Assembly (NCBI GenBank): GCA_018334565.1
Contig: JAGXLU010000010.1
Location: forward strand, 1 to 57,798
Source of the DNA: Halanaerobiales bacterium
GTDB taxonomy: Bacteria > Bacillota > Halanaerobiia > Halanaerobiales > M55B127
Length of the DNA: 57,798 nucleotides
Reading direction: 5' to 3'
Shown piece by piece: positions 57,676-57,798 of the stretch. A model generated the notes under the pieces. That model searched no databases, was not told where the DNA came from, and saw only the letters and a list, made by a program, of their open reading frames with translations. Position numbers and translations under genes: made by a program. Each line of letters begins with the position of its first letter. The first letter of the stretch is position 1.

Positions 57676-57798
57676 TCAACTTTCGCAGTTAAGAATCTTT
57701 AATGGTTCCTTGATATAATTGGGAAGAAGTCCAAAAAAATAGTCTAATAGTTTATTTATCTTCTCTTCAGTAATTTTCAAACAATCATGAAGTGACTG
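57676..57798 (-). CDS. Unidentified frame running off the right edge
   Basis: A 40-codon frame open to the window edge and ending with TGA at 57676. It contains SLHDCLKITEEKINKLLDYF and FGLLPNYIKEPLKILNCES. It is in the same frame as the first RidA piece and ends directly ahead of it, so it may be the C-terminus of another gene, or part of the same wreck. I do not recognise the family. Confidence 0.3.
   Translation of the reverse strand, partial: QSLHDCLKITEEKINKLLDYFFGLLPNYIKEPLKILNCES

Overview
The window is AT-rich and densely coded on both strands. It looks like a chromosomal segment of a low-GC anaerobic Firmicute, and the gene content fits a halophilic fermenter of the Halanaerobiales type. 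The reasons are a one-piece homodimeric-type pyruvate:ferredoxin oxidoreductase, Fe-S aldo/keto reductase, no respiratory genes, frequent TTG/GTG starts behind strong GGAGG sites, and remnants of an ectoine catabolic locus. The taxonomic assignment is an inference.

Layout. 1-7.6 kb: partial EamA-type transporter, PFOR, Fe-S aldo/keto reductase, SIMPL-domain secreted protein and a metallophosphoesterase. 7.7-11.8 kb: a BmrC/BmrD-like heterodimeric ABC exporter, followed by a 38-residue small ORF. 11.8-12.45 kb: a gene-free convergent intergenic region bracketed by two inverted pairs of DnaA-box-like 9-mers. 12.45-13.1 kb: TVP38-type membrane protein. 13.4-21.0 kb: a complete histidine operon, hisZ-G-D-C-B-H-A-F-IE, tightly overlapped, with a divergent PHP histinol-phosphate phosphatase candidate that supplies the missing step. 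22-28.4 kb: MATE efflux protein, then an unusual redox-type cluster (SnoaL/NTF2-like, SDR, CrtI-like FAD oxidoreductase, flavodoxin, TspO-like membrane protein).

29-33.7 kb and 47.9-52.7 kb hold two complete branched-chain/amide-type ABC importer operons with different gene orders (G-F-H-M-K and K-G-F-H-M). The first has an ATPase whose ABC signature motif is badly degraded. 35.5-42.7 kb is a sulfur island: YeeE/YedE transporter, CoA-disulfide-reductase/rhodanese fusion, TauC-TauA-TauB-like sulfonate importer and a two-domain rhodanese lipoprotein. The island is preceded by a leader able to form a closed, multi-hairpin structure. 43.2-46.8 kb is a YhaO/YhaN-like (SbcD/SbcC-type) nuclease-ATPase pair.

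Decay and mobile DNA are concentrated on the right. There is a truncated group II intron-like RNA relic just downstream of an intrinsic terminator (47.6-47.77 kb), a frameshifted IS1380-like transposase relic (53.2-53.76 kb) and, at 54.5-57.8 kb, what I read as the wreck of an ectoine/hydroxyectoine utilisation locus. The last consists of an intact EutB-like enzyme, an N-terminal scrap of the ectoine hydrolase DoeA/EutD in its canonical place behind eutB, a C-terminal scrap of a TRAP transporter large subunit, an intact M20 amidohydrolase, and a RidA gene broken by two homopolymer frameshifts. No tRNA, rRNA or CRISPR array was seen.
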